Shown piece after piece: positions 36,237-44,558 of a stretch of DNA of 64,000 nt. The DNA is from Clostridia bacterium. GTDB lineage: Bacteria > Bacillota > Clostridia > Oscillospirales > Acutalibacteraceae. The stretch is taken from contig JAFRLW010000028.1 in the NCBI GenBank assembly GCA_017431035.1, positions 1 through 64,000 of the forward strand, in the 5' to 3' direction. The position numbers and the translations under genes were made by a program. The notes under the pieces are model-generated. The model saw nothing but the letters and a program-made list of their open reading frames with translations. It was not told the DNA's origin and searched no databases. Every line of letters starts with the position of its first letter. The stretch's first letter is position 1.

Positions 36237-37487
36237 TTATTCTCCTATAGTGTCTTTTTCTATTATATACTTTGCCGCCGAAATACCGGCAAGGTTGCCG
36301 CTTGAAAAGGCAATTTGCAAATTAAAACCGCCGGTCAGGGCGTCAACGTCGATAACCTCTCCCGCAAAGAAAAGTCCTTTTATTATTTTAGACTCCATTG
36401 TAGCGGGGTTTATCTCTTTAACACTCACTCCGCCCCTTGTCACAACGGCACGGTCGGGGTCTTCCGTCCCTGTTATATCAAGGCGAAATCCCTTTATTAC
36501 TTTACAAAGGTTTTCCCTCTCTTTTGCGGTAATTTGGTTGACCTTTGTATCCTCTTTTATAGCCGATAATTTTATCACTACCGGAATAAGACTTAAGGGA
36601 AGCAGTTTTTGTAAAGCGTTTTTGAAATCTTTATTTGAGAACTCGGCAAAATCCCTCAGCACCCTCTTGTTCAGCGCATTTTCATCAAGTCCGGGTTTGA
36701 GGTCAATTAAAACGCTGTATTTTTTTCCTTTTTTCATAAGCGCCGAAGCGGTCAAAACCAGCGGACCCGATATTCCGTTATGGGTGAAAAGCATTTCGCC
36801 CGTGTCTTTGTAAACAGGTTTTTTCCTGCCTTCTTCCATAAGAGAAAAAGATATGTTTTTAAGGGTCAGCCCTGCGAGAGCCGAGCAAAAGTTTTCTCTG
36901 CAATATAGTCCTATCAATGAGGGTGATAGGTCGGTGATACTGTGTCCGAGCGCCTTTGCCATTTTGTATCCGTCACCGGTGGAGCCGGTAAGGGAATAAT
37001 AGTTTCCGCCGGTTGCTATAATTACGGCAGTGGCGGCGGTTTTTCCTTTTTTTGATATTACCGTAAAACCGTTTTCACTCACGGCAACGCTCTTTACGGT
37101 ATCGTGAACGATTTTTGAATATTTTTTTGCCTCTCTTACAAGCGCATCGGTGATACTTACCGCCTTATCGCTCTCGGGGAAAACCCTGTTTCCCCTCTCG
37201 GTTTTAAGCGGAACGCCTGCCTCTTCAAAAAAGCGCATAGTGTCTTTGCTGCCGAACTTTGTATAAGCGGAGTACATAAATCTCCCGTTATGTATGGCGT
37301 TTTTCAGATGAGTATCTATATCCGAGTTGTTTGTTACGTTGCACCTGCCTTTTCCGGTAATCATTACCTTTCTTGCAGGGCGCTCGTTTTTTTCTATGAG
37401 GATAATATCTTTTTGTCCTGCTTTTCCGGCGGATACCGCCGCCATAAGTCCTGCGGCGCCGCCGCCTATGATAACAAGACTTTTCAT
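36237..37487 (-). CDS. BaiN/HI0933-type NAD(P)/FAD-dependent oxidoreductase
   Basis: 416 residues from the ATG at 37487, which has AAGGGGGG just upstream. FAD-binding KSLVIIGGGAAGLMAAVSAG, the family signature MITGKGRCNVTNN, TGGNYYSLTGSTGDGYKMAK, and the closing motif LFFAGEVIDVDALTGGFNLQ. The family includes BaiN of bile-acid-converting Clostridium and E. coli YhiN. The substrate is not predictable from sequence. First of the block with cmk and ispH-rpsA. Confidence 0.93.
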   Translation of the reverse strand: MKSLVIIGGGAAGLMAAVSAGKAGQKDIILIEKNERPARKVMITGKGRCNVTNNSDIDTHLKNAIHNGRFMYSAYTKFGSKDTMRFFEEAGVPLKTERGNRVFPESDKAVSITDALVREAKKYSKIVHDTVKSVAVSENGFTVISKKGKTAATAVIIATGGNYYSLTGSTGDGYKMAKALGHSITDLSPSLIGLYCRENFCSALAGLTLKNISFSLMEEGRKKPVYKDTGEMLFTHNGISGPLVLTASALMKKGKKYSVLIDLKPGLDENALNKRVLRDFAEFSNKDFKNALQKLLPLSLIPVVIKLSAIKEDTKVNQITAKERENLCKVIKGFRLDITGTEDPDRAVVTRGGVSVKEINPATMESKIIKGLFFAGEVIDVDALTGGFNLQIAFSSGNLAGISAAKYIIEKDTIGE

Positions 37488-37503
37488 ATTATCCCCCCTT
37501 ATA

Positions 37504-38031
37504 CTATTTTTTAAGTATTCTCGCCACCAATTTGTGTATTTTCCTGAAATAAAAATCGGCAAGTGACGAAAGACAACGGTCATAAAGCACAAAGGCGATA
37601 TTTCCGAGAATTAAAGTTATTATAAGCATAAATGAAAACTTTGAGGTTTCTTCTATCTTTATACCCATAATATAGGTCAGTACAAGATACGATACACCTA
37701 CTGCCGCATTTAAGTAGAGCATCTTCAGTACCCACTCGACCACTCTGTTTTTGACCCTTTCGCAAAGCGCTTTTATTATGGGATAAAGTCCCATAAGGGT
37801 CACAAAATAGAGCGACGCCTCTTTTTCGCACAAAAGCAAAGACAAAACGCCTATTACTATATAGGTGCCTATTGAATAGGGCATACCGACTTCAAGTAAA
37901 ACCAGCATAACCGCAAACGAAGCAACAGCCGGCACCGAAAAGGTGGCATACGGGAAAAACGATAGAAACATAACCGCCGTGCCAAGTGCCGCCATAATAC
38001 CCGATAGGGTTATTTTCAAACTCTTTTTCAT
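37504..38031 (-). CDS. Six-TM membrane protein, ECF S-component-like
   Basis: 175 residues from the ATG at 38031, 2 bp after the DnaJ-protein stop. About five to six hydrophobic helices; the N-terminal pattern KITLSGIMAALGTAVMFLSF and later MGLYPIIKALCER resemble the substrate-binding subunits of ECF vitamin transporters, but no known substrate motif is present. The context with DnaJ and DUF5685 genes gives no clear hint. Function is unassigned. Confidence 0.65.
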   Translation of the reverse strand: MKKSLKITLSGIMAALGTAVMFLSFFPYATFSVPAVASFAVMLVLLEVGMPYSIGTYIVIGVLSLLLCEKEASLYFVTLMGLYPIIKALCERVKNRVVEWVLKMLYLNAAVGVSYLVLTYIMGIKIEETSKFSFMLIITLILGNIAFVLYDRCLSSLADFYFRKIHKLVARILKK

Positions 38032-38033
38032 AA

Positions 38034-38636
38034 TTAACAACAGGGTATAAAGTCGCCGCCCATACACTCGCAACAACAGTCGGTACATATAAGTCCCTGA
38101 CAAATGTTGCAGGCGTTACAAGAGTCACAAGCGCCGCCCGACGGTGCTCTATAAGGGTTATAGCCCATACCGTTTCTGCTGTTTGTCGCATTGTTTACCG
38201 CTCTTTTATATTCCTCATTATCGGGGTCCATATTAGAAGCGTGGGTAAAACTTGTATAAGCGTCATCAAACCAGCCGTGTCGGTAGAGAATTGTTCCGTT
38301 AAGGAAATACCATTCGGCGTTGCGGTCTTTTATATCTACGCCGTCGAGTATCTCTCTCGCTTGTTCAAGTCGGTTTTGTCTGATTAGCGCTCTTACTTCG
38401 GGAAAAGCAGATTTTCCGTTATAACTGCCGCTTTGACCTCCCTGCCCTCTGCGCTCGTTCATAATTGTATCATAAGCGTCATTAATCTCTTTCATTTTGT
38501 CGGCGGCGAGGTCAGACAGAGGATTATCGGCGTAGTTGTCGGGGTGGTATTTCCTTGCAAGAAGCCTATATGCGTTTTTTATTTCTTCCTCAGTGGCGTT
38601 TTTGCTCACACCGAGTACTTCATACGGATTGTTCAT
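38034..38636 (-). CDS. DnaJ-domain protein with Cys-rich C terminus
   Basis: 200 residues from the ATG at 38636. J domain at ~1-66: [31 protein letters not shown] (HPD motif), INDAYDTIM. Residues ~95-145 resemble a TPR ([37 protein letters not shown]). The end has a cluster of about ten Cys ([20 protein letters not shown]) that could bind metal. It overlaps the DUF5685 gene by 17 nt. It would stimulate an Hsp70; its client is unknown. Confidence 0.9.
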   Translation of the reverse strand: MNNPYEVLGVSKNATEEEIKNAYRLLARKYHPDNYADNPLSDLAADKMKEINDAYDTIMNERRGQGGQSGSYNGKSAFPEVRALIRQNRLEQAREILDGVDIKDRNAEWYFLNGTILYRHGWFDDAYTSFTHASNMDPDNEEYKRAVNNATNSRNGMGYNPYRAPSGGACDSCNACNICQGLICTDCCCECMGGDFIPCC

Positions 38637-39468
38637 TTTTAAGCTCCCCTTTGAAAGTGTCTTCAAGTCCTAAATAGATAATATTTCCAAGAATTGATTT
38701 ATATCTCTTAAAGTTTATAAGTTCAAATGCAAGCGCCGCCTCGTTTACAGAAGTATACAGTTGAGGCTCTACCCTTTTTGCCACTTCTTCTTTTGTCTGT
38801 TCGTTGTAGCCAAACACGTTATATGAGCCGTTCTTTTTATCTTCTTCAAAATCAACTGCGGCGTCAAGCAAATAGATGTATCGCCCTATGCAATAGCCCA
38901 TACGTTCAAGCGCAAGGCGGTTTTTCTCGTCATCAGAACAAAGCGAAAACAAAAATCCCAGCGCTTTTGCCGTAGGGTCGGCGGCTTTATCAAGAGATGT
39001 TTCGTTTGATTTTTCAAGGTCGTTTTGACAACCTATATATTCCGTTATTTTTTCATCTATTAAAGGATAGTTTTTTGCCGCCTTTTTTCGCATAGCCGAA
39101 AAAACGGGTTTTATAAGAATAAAAGGCAGTTTTTTCAAAAAGCGGTTGTCACGGATGTTGTCTTCTATCTTGTAATAAACGGTTATAACCGCCGCCGCCG
39201 AGGGCATATCGAGTAAATCGGTGCTTTTGGCGTAGTTGCATTTTTTAAGCGGATTAAAGGTACATCTGCCCTTTTTATAGGCAGGGCAACTGTCTGACAG
39301 CGAAAGTGCGAGCAACGCCAAAAAGGTGAAGTCATAACTTAACGTCAGCCTTGACAAAAGGCCGTACCTTTTTCCCATATTCTTGCAAAGTGAACAGTAT
39401 ACGGCTCTATAGGTTTCGTATTCGTTTATTTTCATTTCGCCTTTTGAAAACTTCACATAGCCGAACAT
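38620..39468 (-). CDS. DUF5685 family protein
   Basis: 282 residues. Opens with [20 protein letters not shown] and the Cys-rich [13 protein letters not shown], and has [30 protein letters not shown] and [20 protein letters not shown]. These match the clostridial DUF5685 family, which resembles all-helical isoprenoid-binding folds and has conserved Cys of possible metal-binding use. It is followed at once by a DnaJ protein, a recurring pair, suggesting a shared pathway, but the function is unknown. Confidence 0.82.
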   Translation of the reverse strand: MFGYVKFSKGEMKINEYETYRAVYCSLCKNMGKRYGLLSRLTLSYDFTFLALLALSLSDSCPAYKKGRCTFNPLKKCNYAKSTDLLDMPSAAAVITVYYKIEDNIRDNRFLKKLPFILIKPVFSAMRKKAAKNYPLIDEKITEYIGCQNDLEKSNETSLDKAADPTAKALGFLFSLCSDDEKNRLALERMGYCIGRYIYLLDAAVDFEEDKKNGSYNVFGYNEQTKEEVAKRVEPQLYTSVNEAALAFELINFKRYKSILGNIIYLGLEDTFKGELKNEQSV

Positions 39469-39534
39469 AGTAGCCTCCGCATTATTCTTATAACAATAAT
39501 GCCATAAAGATATTATAAAGTGTTTAATAAATTG

Positions 39535-42375
39535 TTAATTTAATAGTTTTTTAAGGAACTTACCTGTGTATGATTTTTCACATTTTGCAACTTCTTCGGG
39601 TGTTCCGGTGCAAACCACCTCTCCGCCCATATTTCCGCCCTCGGGACCGAGGTCGATAATATGGTCGGCGGTTTTTATTACGTCAAGGTTATGCTCAATA
39701 ACAAGAACGGTATTTCCGGCGTCAACAAGTTTTTGCAAAACTTCTATCAGCCTGTGAACGTCAGCGGTGTGAAGACCGGTGGTCGGTTCGTCAAGAAGAT
39801 AAATGGTTTTTCCGGTTGAACGACGGGAAAGTTCGGTGGCAAGTTTAACCCTTTGCGCCTCACCGCCCGAAAGGGTGGTGGCGGGTTGACCTATCTTGAT
39901 GTAGCCGAGTCCCACGTCATACAGCGTTTTTAGTTTCCTGTAGATTTTTTCGTGGGTGCTAAAGAAGTTCATTCCCTCTTCCACAGTCATTTCAAGAACG
40001 TCGTATATACTTTTTCCCTTGTATTTAATGCTGAGAGTTTCCTTGTTGTATCTCGTGCCGCCGCAAACCTCACAGGGAACATAGATATCAGGCAGGAAGT
40101 GCATTTCTATCTTGATTATGCCGTCGCCCCAACACGCTTCACATCTTCCGCCTTTGACGTTGAAAGAAAACCTGCCCGGCGTATAGCCTTTGGCTTTGGC
40201 GTCCTTTGTTTCGGCAAAAAGATTTCTGATATCGGTGAAAACACCGGTATATGTTGCCGGATTTGAACGGGGAGTTCTGCCTATCGGCGACTGGTCGATG
40301 TTTATGATTTTATCGAGGTTTTCTATACCCTTTATTTCTTTGAACTTGCCCGGTATTGTTTTAGCCCTGTTTAATTTGTTGGCTAAAACTTTATAGATAA
40401 TATCGTTTACAAGAGAGGATTTTCCGCTTCCCGAAACACCTGTAACCGCAACAAAAGTACCTAGCGGAATATCAACCTTTATATCTTTAAGGTTGTTTTC
40501 CGCCGCACCTATTACGGTGAGTTTTTTGCCGTTTCCTTTGCGACGGGTGTCCGGTACGGGTATTTTCTTTCTTCCGCTCAAATAGTCAGCGGTTATCGAG
40601 TTTTTGCATTTTATAAGTTCTTTCGGCGTTCCGCTGAAAACAACCTCTCCTCCGTGAACGCCGGCGCCCGGTCCTATATCGACAATATAATCGGCGGTGC
40701 GCATAGTGTCCTCATCGTGTTCAACAACAATTAACGTATTGCCTAAATCACGCAGGCTTTTAAGTGTGTTGAGCAATCGCTCATTGTCCCTTTGGTGAAG
40801 TCCTATAGACGGCTCATCAAGGATATAAAGCACACCGCAAAGTGCAGAGCCTATTTGTGTTGCAAGGCGGATACGTTGCGCCTCACCGCCCGAAAGCGAG
40901 CCTGCCGAACGTGAGAGAGAAAGATAGGAAAGACCAACGCTGTTAAGGAAAGTAAGGCGTGACCTGATTTCCTTTAGTATCGGCGCCGCTATCATTTCAC
41001 GCCTTGTGTCAAACTGTAGCGTATCGATAAACTTCAAAATATCGCCTATCGACATATCACAAAACTCTTTGATGTTTTTGCCGCCGACGGTGACCGCCAT
41101 ATACTCGGGTTTCAACCTTGTTCCGTGACAGTCGGGACACTCACTTTCCGCCATATAGGTTTCAAGTTCGTTTCTTGAATAGTCGCTTTTGGTGGTTTCA
41201 TATCTTCTTTGCAGGTTGTTCACAACGCCCTCAAAAGGTGCGTAGTAAACACCGCCGCCTAAAAATCCTATACGCTTTAATTCAAGTTTTTCGTCACCCG
41301 TACCGTAAAGAACGGCGTTTTTTGCCTCATCGCTCAAATCTTTCCACGGGGTGTTTATATCAAAATTATATTTTTTGGCAATTCCCTCATAGTACATCTG
41401 CGCTATAGCGCCGGCGTCGGGGTTGAACCAGGTGTTAACTCCCCAGCCGGAAGCCTTTATACATCCGTCAAGGAGTGATTTTTCCTCATCATTTATGATA
41501 AGTCTCGGGTCAACCTTCATAAACACACCGATACCCGTGCAGGTGGGACAAGCGCCCATAGGGTTGTTAAAGGAGAACATAGTCGGAGTAAGTTCCGGAA
41601 CGCTGATACCGTGTTCCTCGCAGGCATAGGTCTCGGAAAATTGCAATTCCTCTCCGCCTATAACGTCAACGGCGCAAAGTCCGCCCGAGAGGGTAACGGC
41701 GGTTTCAATACTATCGGCAAGGCGTGAGCGGATATCAGGCTTTATGACCAGTCTGTCCACCACAACCTCTATAGTGTGCTTTTTATTCTTTTCAAGTTTT
41801 ATATCTTCCGAAAGGTCATAAATAGTCTTGTCTATTCTGACTCTAACGTATCCCGATTTTCTAAGGGAGTCAAGTTCTTTTACGTACTCGCCCTTTCGGT
41901 TCATAACCGTAGGAGAGAGAACTTGGATTTTAGTCCCCTCGTCGAGTTTCATAACGGTATCAACTATTTGGTCGGTAGTCTGTTGGCTAATCTCTTTTCC
42001 GCATATGGGACAGTGCGGAATACCCGTTCTCGCATACAATAGTCGCAAATAGTCATAAATCTCGGTAACCGTTCCTACGGTGGAACGAGGGTTGTTAGAG
42101 GTGGTCTTTTGGTCAATGGATATAGCGGGAGAAAGCCCGTCGATAACGTCAACGTCGGGCTTGTCCATTTGTCCTAAAAACTGGCGGGCGTATGAGGAAA
42201 GCGACTCAACATATCTGCGTTGTCCCTCGGCATAAAGCGTATCAAAAGCGAGGGAGGATTTTCCGCTTCCCGAAAGTCCCGTAAAGACTATCATTTTGTC
42301 ACGTGGTATTGTAACGTCAACACCCTTTAGGTTGTGCTCTCTGGCACCTTTTACGATTATTTTATCATTAGCCAA
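39535..42375 (-). CDS. uvrA: Excinuclease ABC subunit A
   Basis: 946 residues, full length. Two ABC ATPase modules: Walker [16 protein letters not shown] near residue 33 and [15 protein letters not shown] near 640; signatures [13 protein letters not shown] and [13 protein letters not shown]. Zinc motifs [16 protein letters not shown] and CEACWGDG...CEVCGG. It finds bulky DNA lesions and loads UvrB. uvrB is not adjacent. Upstream is the gdhA terminator. Confidence 0.97.
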   Translation of the reverse strand: MANDKIIVKGAREHNLKGVDVTIPRDKMIVFTGLSGSGKSSLAFDTLYAEGQRRYVESLSSYARQFLGQMDKPDVDVIDGLSPAISIDQKTTSNNPRSTVGTVTEIYDYLRLLYARTGIPHCPICGKEISQQTTDQIVDTVMKLDEGTKIQVLSPTVMNRKGEYVKELDSLRKSGYVRVRIDKTIYDLSEDIKLEKNKKHTIEVVVDRLVIKPDIRSRLADSIETAVTLSGGLCAVDVIGGEELQFSETYACEEHGISVPELTPTMFSFNNPMGACPTCTGIGVFMKVDPRLIINDEEKSLLDGCIKASGWGVNTWFNPDAGAIAQMYYEGIAKKYNFDINTPWKDLSDEAKNAVLYGTGDEKLELKRIGFLGGGVYYAPFEGVVNNLQRRYETTKSDYSRNELETYMAESECPDCHGTRLKPEYMAVTVGGKNIKEFCDMSIGDILKFIDTLQFDTRREMIAAPILKEIRSRLTFLNSVGLSYLSLSRSAGSLSGGEAQRIRLATQIGSALCGVLYILDEPSIGLHQRDNERLLNTLKSLRDLGNTLIVVEHDEDTMRTADYIVDIGPGAGVHGGEVVFSGTPKELIKCKNSITADYLSGRKKIPVPDTRRKGNGKKLTVIGAAENNLKDIKVDIPLGTFVAVTGVSGSGKSSLVNDIIYKVLANKLNRAKTIPGKFKEIKGIENLDKIINIDQSPIGRTPRSNPATYTGVFTDIRNLFAETKDAKAKGYTPGRFSFNVKGGRCEACWGDGIIKIEMHFLPDIYVPCEVCGGTRYNKETLSIKYKGKSIYDVLEMTVEEGMNFFSTHEKIYRKLKTLYDVGLGYIKIGQPATTLSGGEAQRVKLATELSRRSTGKTIYLLDEPTTGLHTADVHRLIEVLQKLVDAGNTVLVIEHNLDVIKTADHIIDLGPEGGNMGGEVVCTGTPEEVAKCEKSYTGKFLKKLLN

Positions 42376-42475
42376 CTTCTTTGACCTCCATAAAGACTTA
42401 CCTTTTTATTTTACGATATTTTTTGCATAAAGTAAATATTTTATTATAAAATCTATATAAATATGGGTATAAAAA

Positions 42476-42508
42476 AATCCCGAAATGCCGATTTGACATT
42501 TCGGGATT
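42476..42508 (-). terminator. Terminator of gdhA
   Basis: 12-bp perfect stem AATCCCGAAATG/CATTTCGGGATT with a CCGATTTGA loop, followed on the minus strand by seven T (42477-42471). Confidence 0.9.
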
Positions 42509-42521
42509 ATATAAAAACTTA

Positions 42522-43874
42522 TCAGAATATGCCCTGAGCCATCATAGCGTCGGCAACCTTTTCAAAACCGGCAATATTTGCACCGGCAACAAGGTCGTAG
42601 CCGAGACCGTATTTCTCTGCGGCAGCAGCGGAGTTGGCGTGAATATTCTTCATCATAGAGTGAAGTTTCTCGTCAACCTCTTCGGCAGTCCAGGAAAGGC
42701 GCTCGGAGTTCTGTGACATTTCAAGTGCAGAAACGCCAACACCGCCGGCATTAACGGCTTTTGAAGGAGCAACGATAATATCGCCTTTAGAACGCAGGAA
42801 GTTAAGTGCGTCATTTGTGGTCGGCATATTTGCAACCTCAATATAGTACTTAACGCCCGAAGCGGCAATTTTTTCAGCCTCTTTCATAGTAACGTCGTTC
42901 TGAACGGCAGCAGGCATATAGATATCAACATCTTTTACGCCCCAGCATTTTTCGCCCGGAACAAACTCTACGCCGTATTTATCGGCATAAGGTTTACAAT
43001 GCATAGGATCTTTCTCACGCATCTCTAAGATGTAGTTGAGTTTTTCCTCGGTGTTAACGCCATCGGGATCATGAATATAACCGTCAGGACCTGCAAAATA
43101 GGTAACCTTTGCGCCAAGTTGCATAGCCTTTTTCATAATACCCCAGCCAACGTTGCCGTAACCGGAAATGGCAATTCTCTTGCCCTTTATATCGTCATTT
43201 TCGTGTTTTAATACTTCCTGGAGATAATATACAGCGCCGTAACCGGTAGCTTCGGGACGGATAAGTGAACCGCCGTAAGACATACCTTTACCGGTGAGAA
43301 CGCCGTTTTCAAATGTACCTTTAAGACGACGATACTGACCAAAGAGGTAACCTATCTCTCTTCCGCCAACGCCCATATCGCCTGCCGGAACGTCTATGTC
43401 CGGTCCGATATAACGATAAAGCGCAGTCATAAAGCTCTGGCAGAAACGCATAACCTCTGCGTCAGATTTGCCCGCCGGGTCAAAGTCAGAACCACCTTTT
43501 GCACCGCCTATCGGAAGACCGGTGAGTGAGTTTTTGAAGGTCTGCTCAAAACCTAAGAACTTGATTATACCTTCATAAACGTTTTTCTGGAATCTGAGAC
43601 CGCCCTTGTAAGGTCCGATAGCGCCGTTGAACTGACAACGCCAACCACGGTTGGTATGCCATTTGCCGTTATCGTCACACCAGTTTACACGGAATGTAAA
43701 CATACGCTCAGGCTCAACCATACGGTTAAGAAGGTCGGCCTGCTCATACTCGGGGTGAGCGTTGATAACCGGCTCAAGAGAAGTCAAAACCTCTTCAACG
43801 GTTTGTACGAACTCTTTTTGATAGGCGTATTTTTCTTTTACGCCTGCGAGAACGCTTTCAAGATACTTATTCAT
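42522..43874 (-). CDS. gdhA: NADP-specific glutamate dehydrogenase
   Basis: 450 residues, the typical length of the hexameric bacterial enzyme. EPERMFTFRVNWCDDNGKWH, QFNGAIGPYKGGLRFQKNV (catalytic Lys region), GAKGGSDFDPAGKSDAEVMR, DVPAGDMGVGGREIGYLFGQ, and the Rossmann motif RIAISGYGNVGWGIMKKA. It makes glutamate from 2-oxoglutarate and ammonium. Single-gene transcript with its own promoter and terminator. A GlnR/TnrA-type box overlaps the promoter, suggesting nitrogen control. Confidence 0.96.
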   Translation of the reverse strand: MNKYLESVLAGVKEKYAYQKEFVQTVEEVLTSLEPVINAHPEYEQADLLNRMVEPERMFTFRVNWCDDNGKWHTNRGWRCQFNGAIGPYKGGLRFQKNVYEGIIKFLGFEQTFKNSLTGLPIGGAKGGSDFDPAGKSDAEVMRFCQSFMTALYRYIGPDIDVPAGDMGVGGREIGYLFGQYRRLKGTFENGVLTGKGMSYGGSLIRPEATGYGAVYYLQEVLKHENDDIKGKRIAISGYGNVGWGIMKKAMQLGAKVTYFAGPDGYIHDPDGVNTEEKLNYILEMREKDPMHCKPYADKYGVEFVPGEKCWGVKDVDIYMPAAVQNDVTMKEAEKIAASGVKYYIEVANMPTTNDALNFLRSKGDIIVAPSKAVNAGGVGVSALEMSQNSERLSWTAEEVDEKLHSMMKNIHANSAAAAEKYGLGYDLVAGANIAGFEKVADAMMAQGIF

Positions 43875-43939
43875 TTTTATTACTCCTTTTCGGCTTTAAT
43901 TTTCAAATTATATATCTTGCAGCCTATATACAACATATT

Positions 43940-43967
43940 ATTTTATCTATAGTTTTTTTGATGTCAA
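43940..43967 (-). promoter_or_regulatory. Promoter of gdhA
   Basis: On the minus strand TTGACA (43967-43962), 16-bp spacer, TAAAAT (43945-43940). The -35 box lies inside the operator described separately. Confidence 0.75.
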
Positions 43968-43990
43968 CAATTATTACAAAAAAACTATAG
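43947..43990. promoter_or_regulatory. GlnR/TnrA-like box in a 13-bp inverted repeat
   Basis: CTATAGTTTTTTT (43947-43959) and AAAAAAACTATAG (43978-43990) are perfect inverted copies. Between them TGTCAACAATTATTACA (43962-43978) fits TGTNA-N7-TNACA, the Bacillus GlnR/TnrA consensus. The -35 box of gdhA overlaps it, so a bound protein would block transcription. The regulator gene is not in the window. Confidence 0.6.
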
Positions 43991-44319
43991 TATTTTCATT
44001 TAGAATAACTCTCGATTTACTTTGATAAGCCTTGTGAGTATTAAGAATAGCAAAAAAACAAACCTTTTCGTTACTATTATTCTAATCGCCGAAAGTTTCA
44101 AAATATACCTTAACTTATTTCCTGCAAAAACAAAACGCCAAAGGAAGAAAAAATCCGGCTATTTTATGTTTGTCGTACCGGTAAGGCCTTCAATTAAATT
44201 ATAAAAAAATATGCCCCATTGTCAACCATAATTTTATAATTATACCTTTAAGAAATACTATAACTTTGAAATTAAGCAATTTTTGAAAAAGTATAAATAA
44301 TTTATACAAAATAGATTGT
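43991..44319. other. Intergenic stretch without a recognisable gene
   Basis: AT-rich, with only short frames that lack ribosome sites. I see no RNA gene or hairpin with a T tract here; a TTTAAG-type spacer leads into the repeat cluster at 44320. Confidence 0.5.
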
Positions 44320-44480
44320 CGATAATAGACAACGGGCTGGATATTATCCGCCCGTTTTTCCTTGTTGTAGGGGCTGGCGCCCTCGACAGCCCGTTGTTTT
44401 GTGGTTTTGTAGGGGCTGGCGGTTTCCGACAGCCCGTTTTTGTAGACGGCAGGAGTAAAGCGCCTGCCCCTACAAAATAT
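44320..44480. repeat. Cluster of GC-rich intergenic repeats
   Basis: Three units follow one another: a hairpin AACGGGCTGG...CCGCCCGTT (44335-44359), then two copies of GTAGGGGCTGGCG with CGACAGCCCGTT (44367-44397 and 44408-44442), and a partial inverted copy GCGCCTGCCCCTACAAAA (44461-44478). Related pieces occur at 59940-59970 and 60017-60043. No coding frame is convincing. Confidence 0.75.
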
Positions 44481-44528
44481 CAATAATGCCCGATTTATAT
44501 CCCGTCAGTCTGCCGCCTGCCATCTGTT

Positions 44529-44558
44529 AAAAAAAGCACCCTTTCGGGTGCTTTTTTT
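44529..44558. terminator. Terminator after the SH3/dockerin gene
   Basis: 11-bp stem AAAAAGCACCC/GGGTGCTTTTT with a TTTC loop; T tracts on both strands. Confidence 0.88.

Noticed and set aside
44022..44204. Plus-strand frame of 60 codons upstream of gdhA
   Set aside because: No ribosome site, odd composition and it runs through AT-rich intergenic DNA; no family resemblance.
44199..44483. Minus-strand frame of 94 codons over the intergenic repeats
   Set aside because: It consists of translated repeat units and hairpins with no ribosome site; the repeats explain it.
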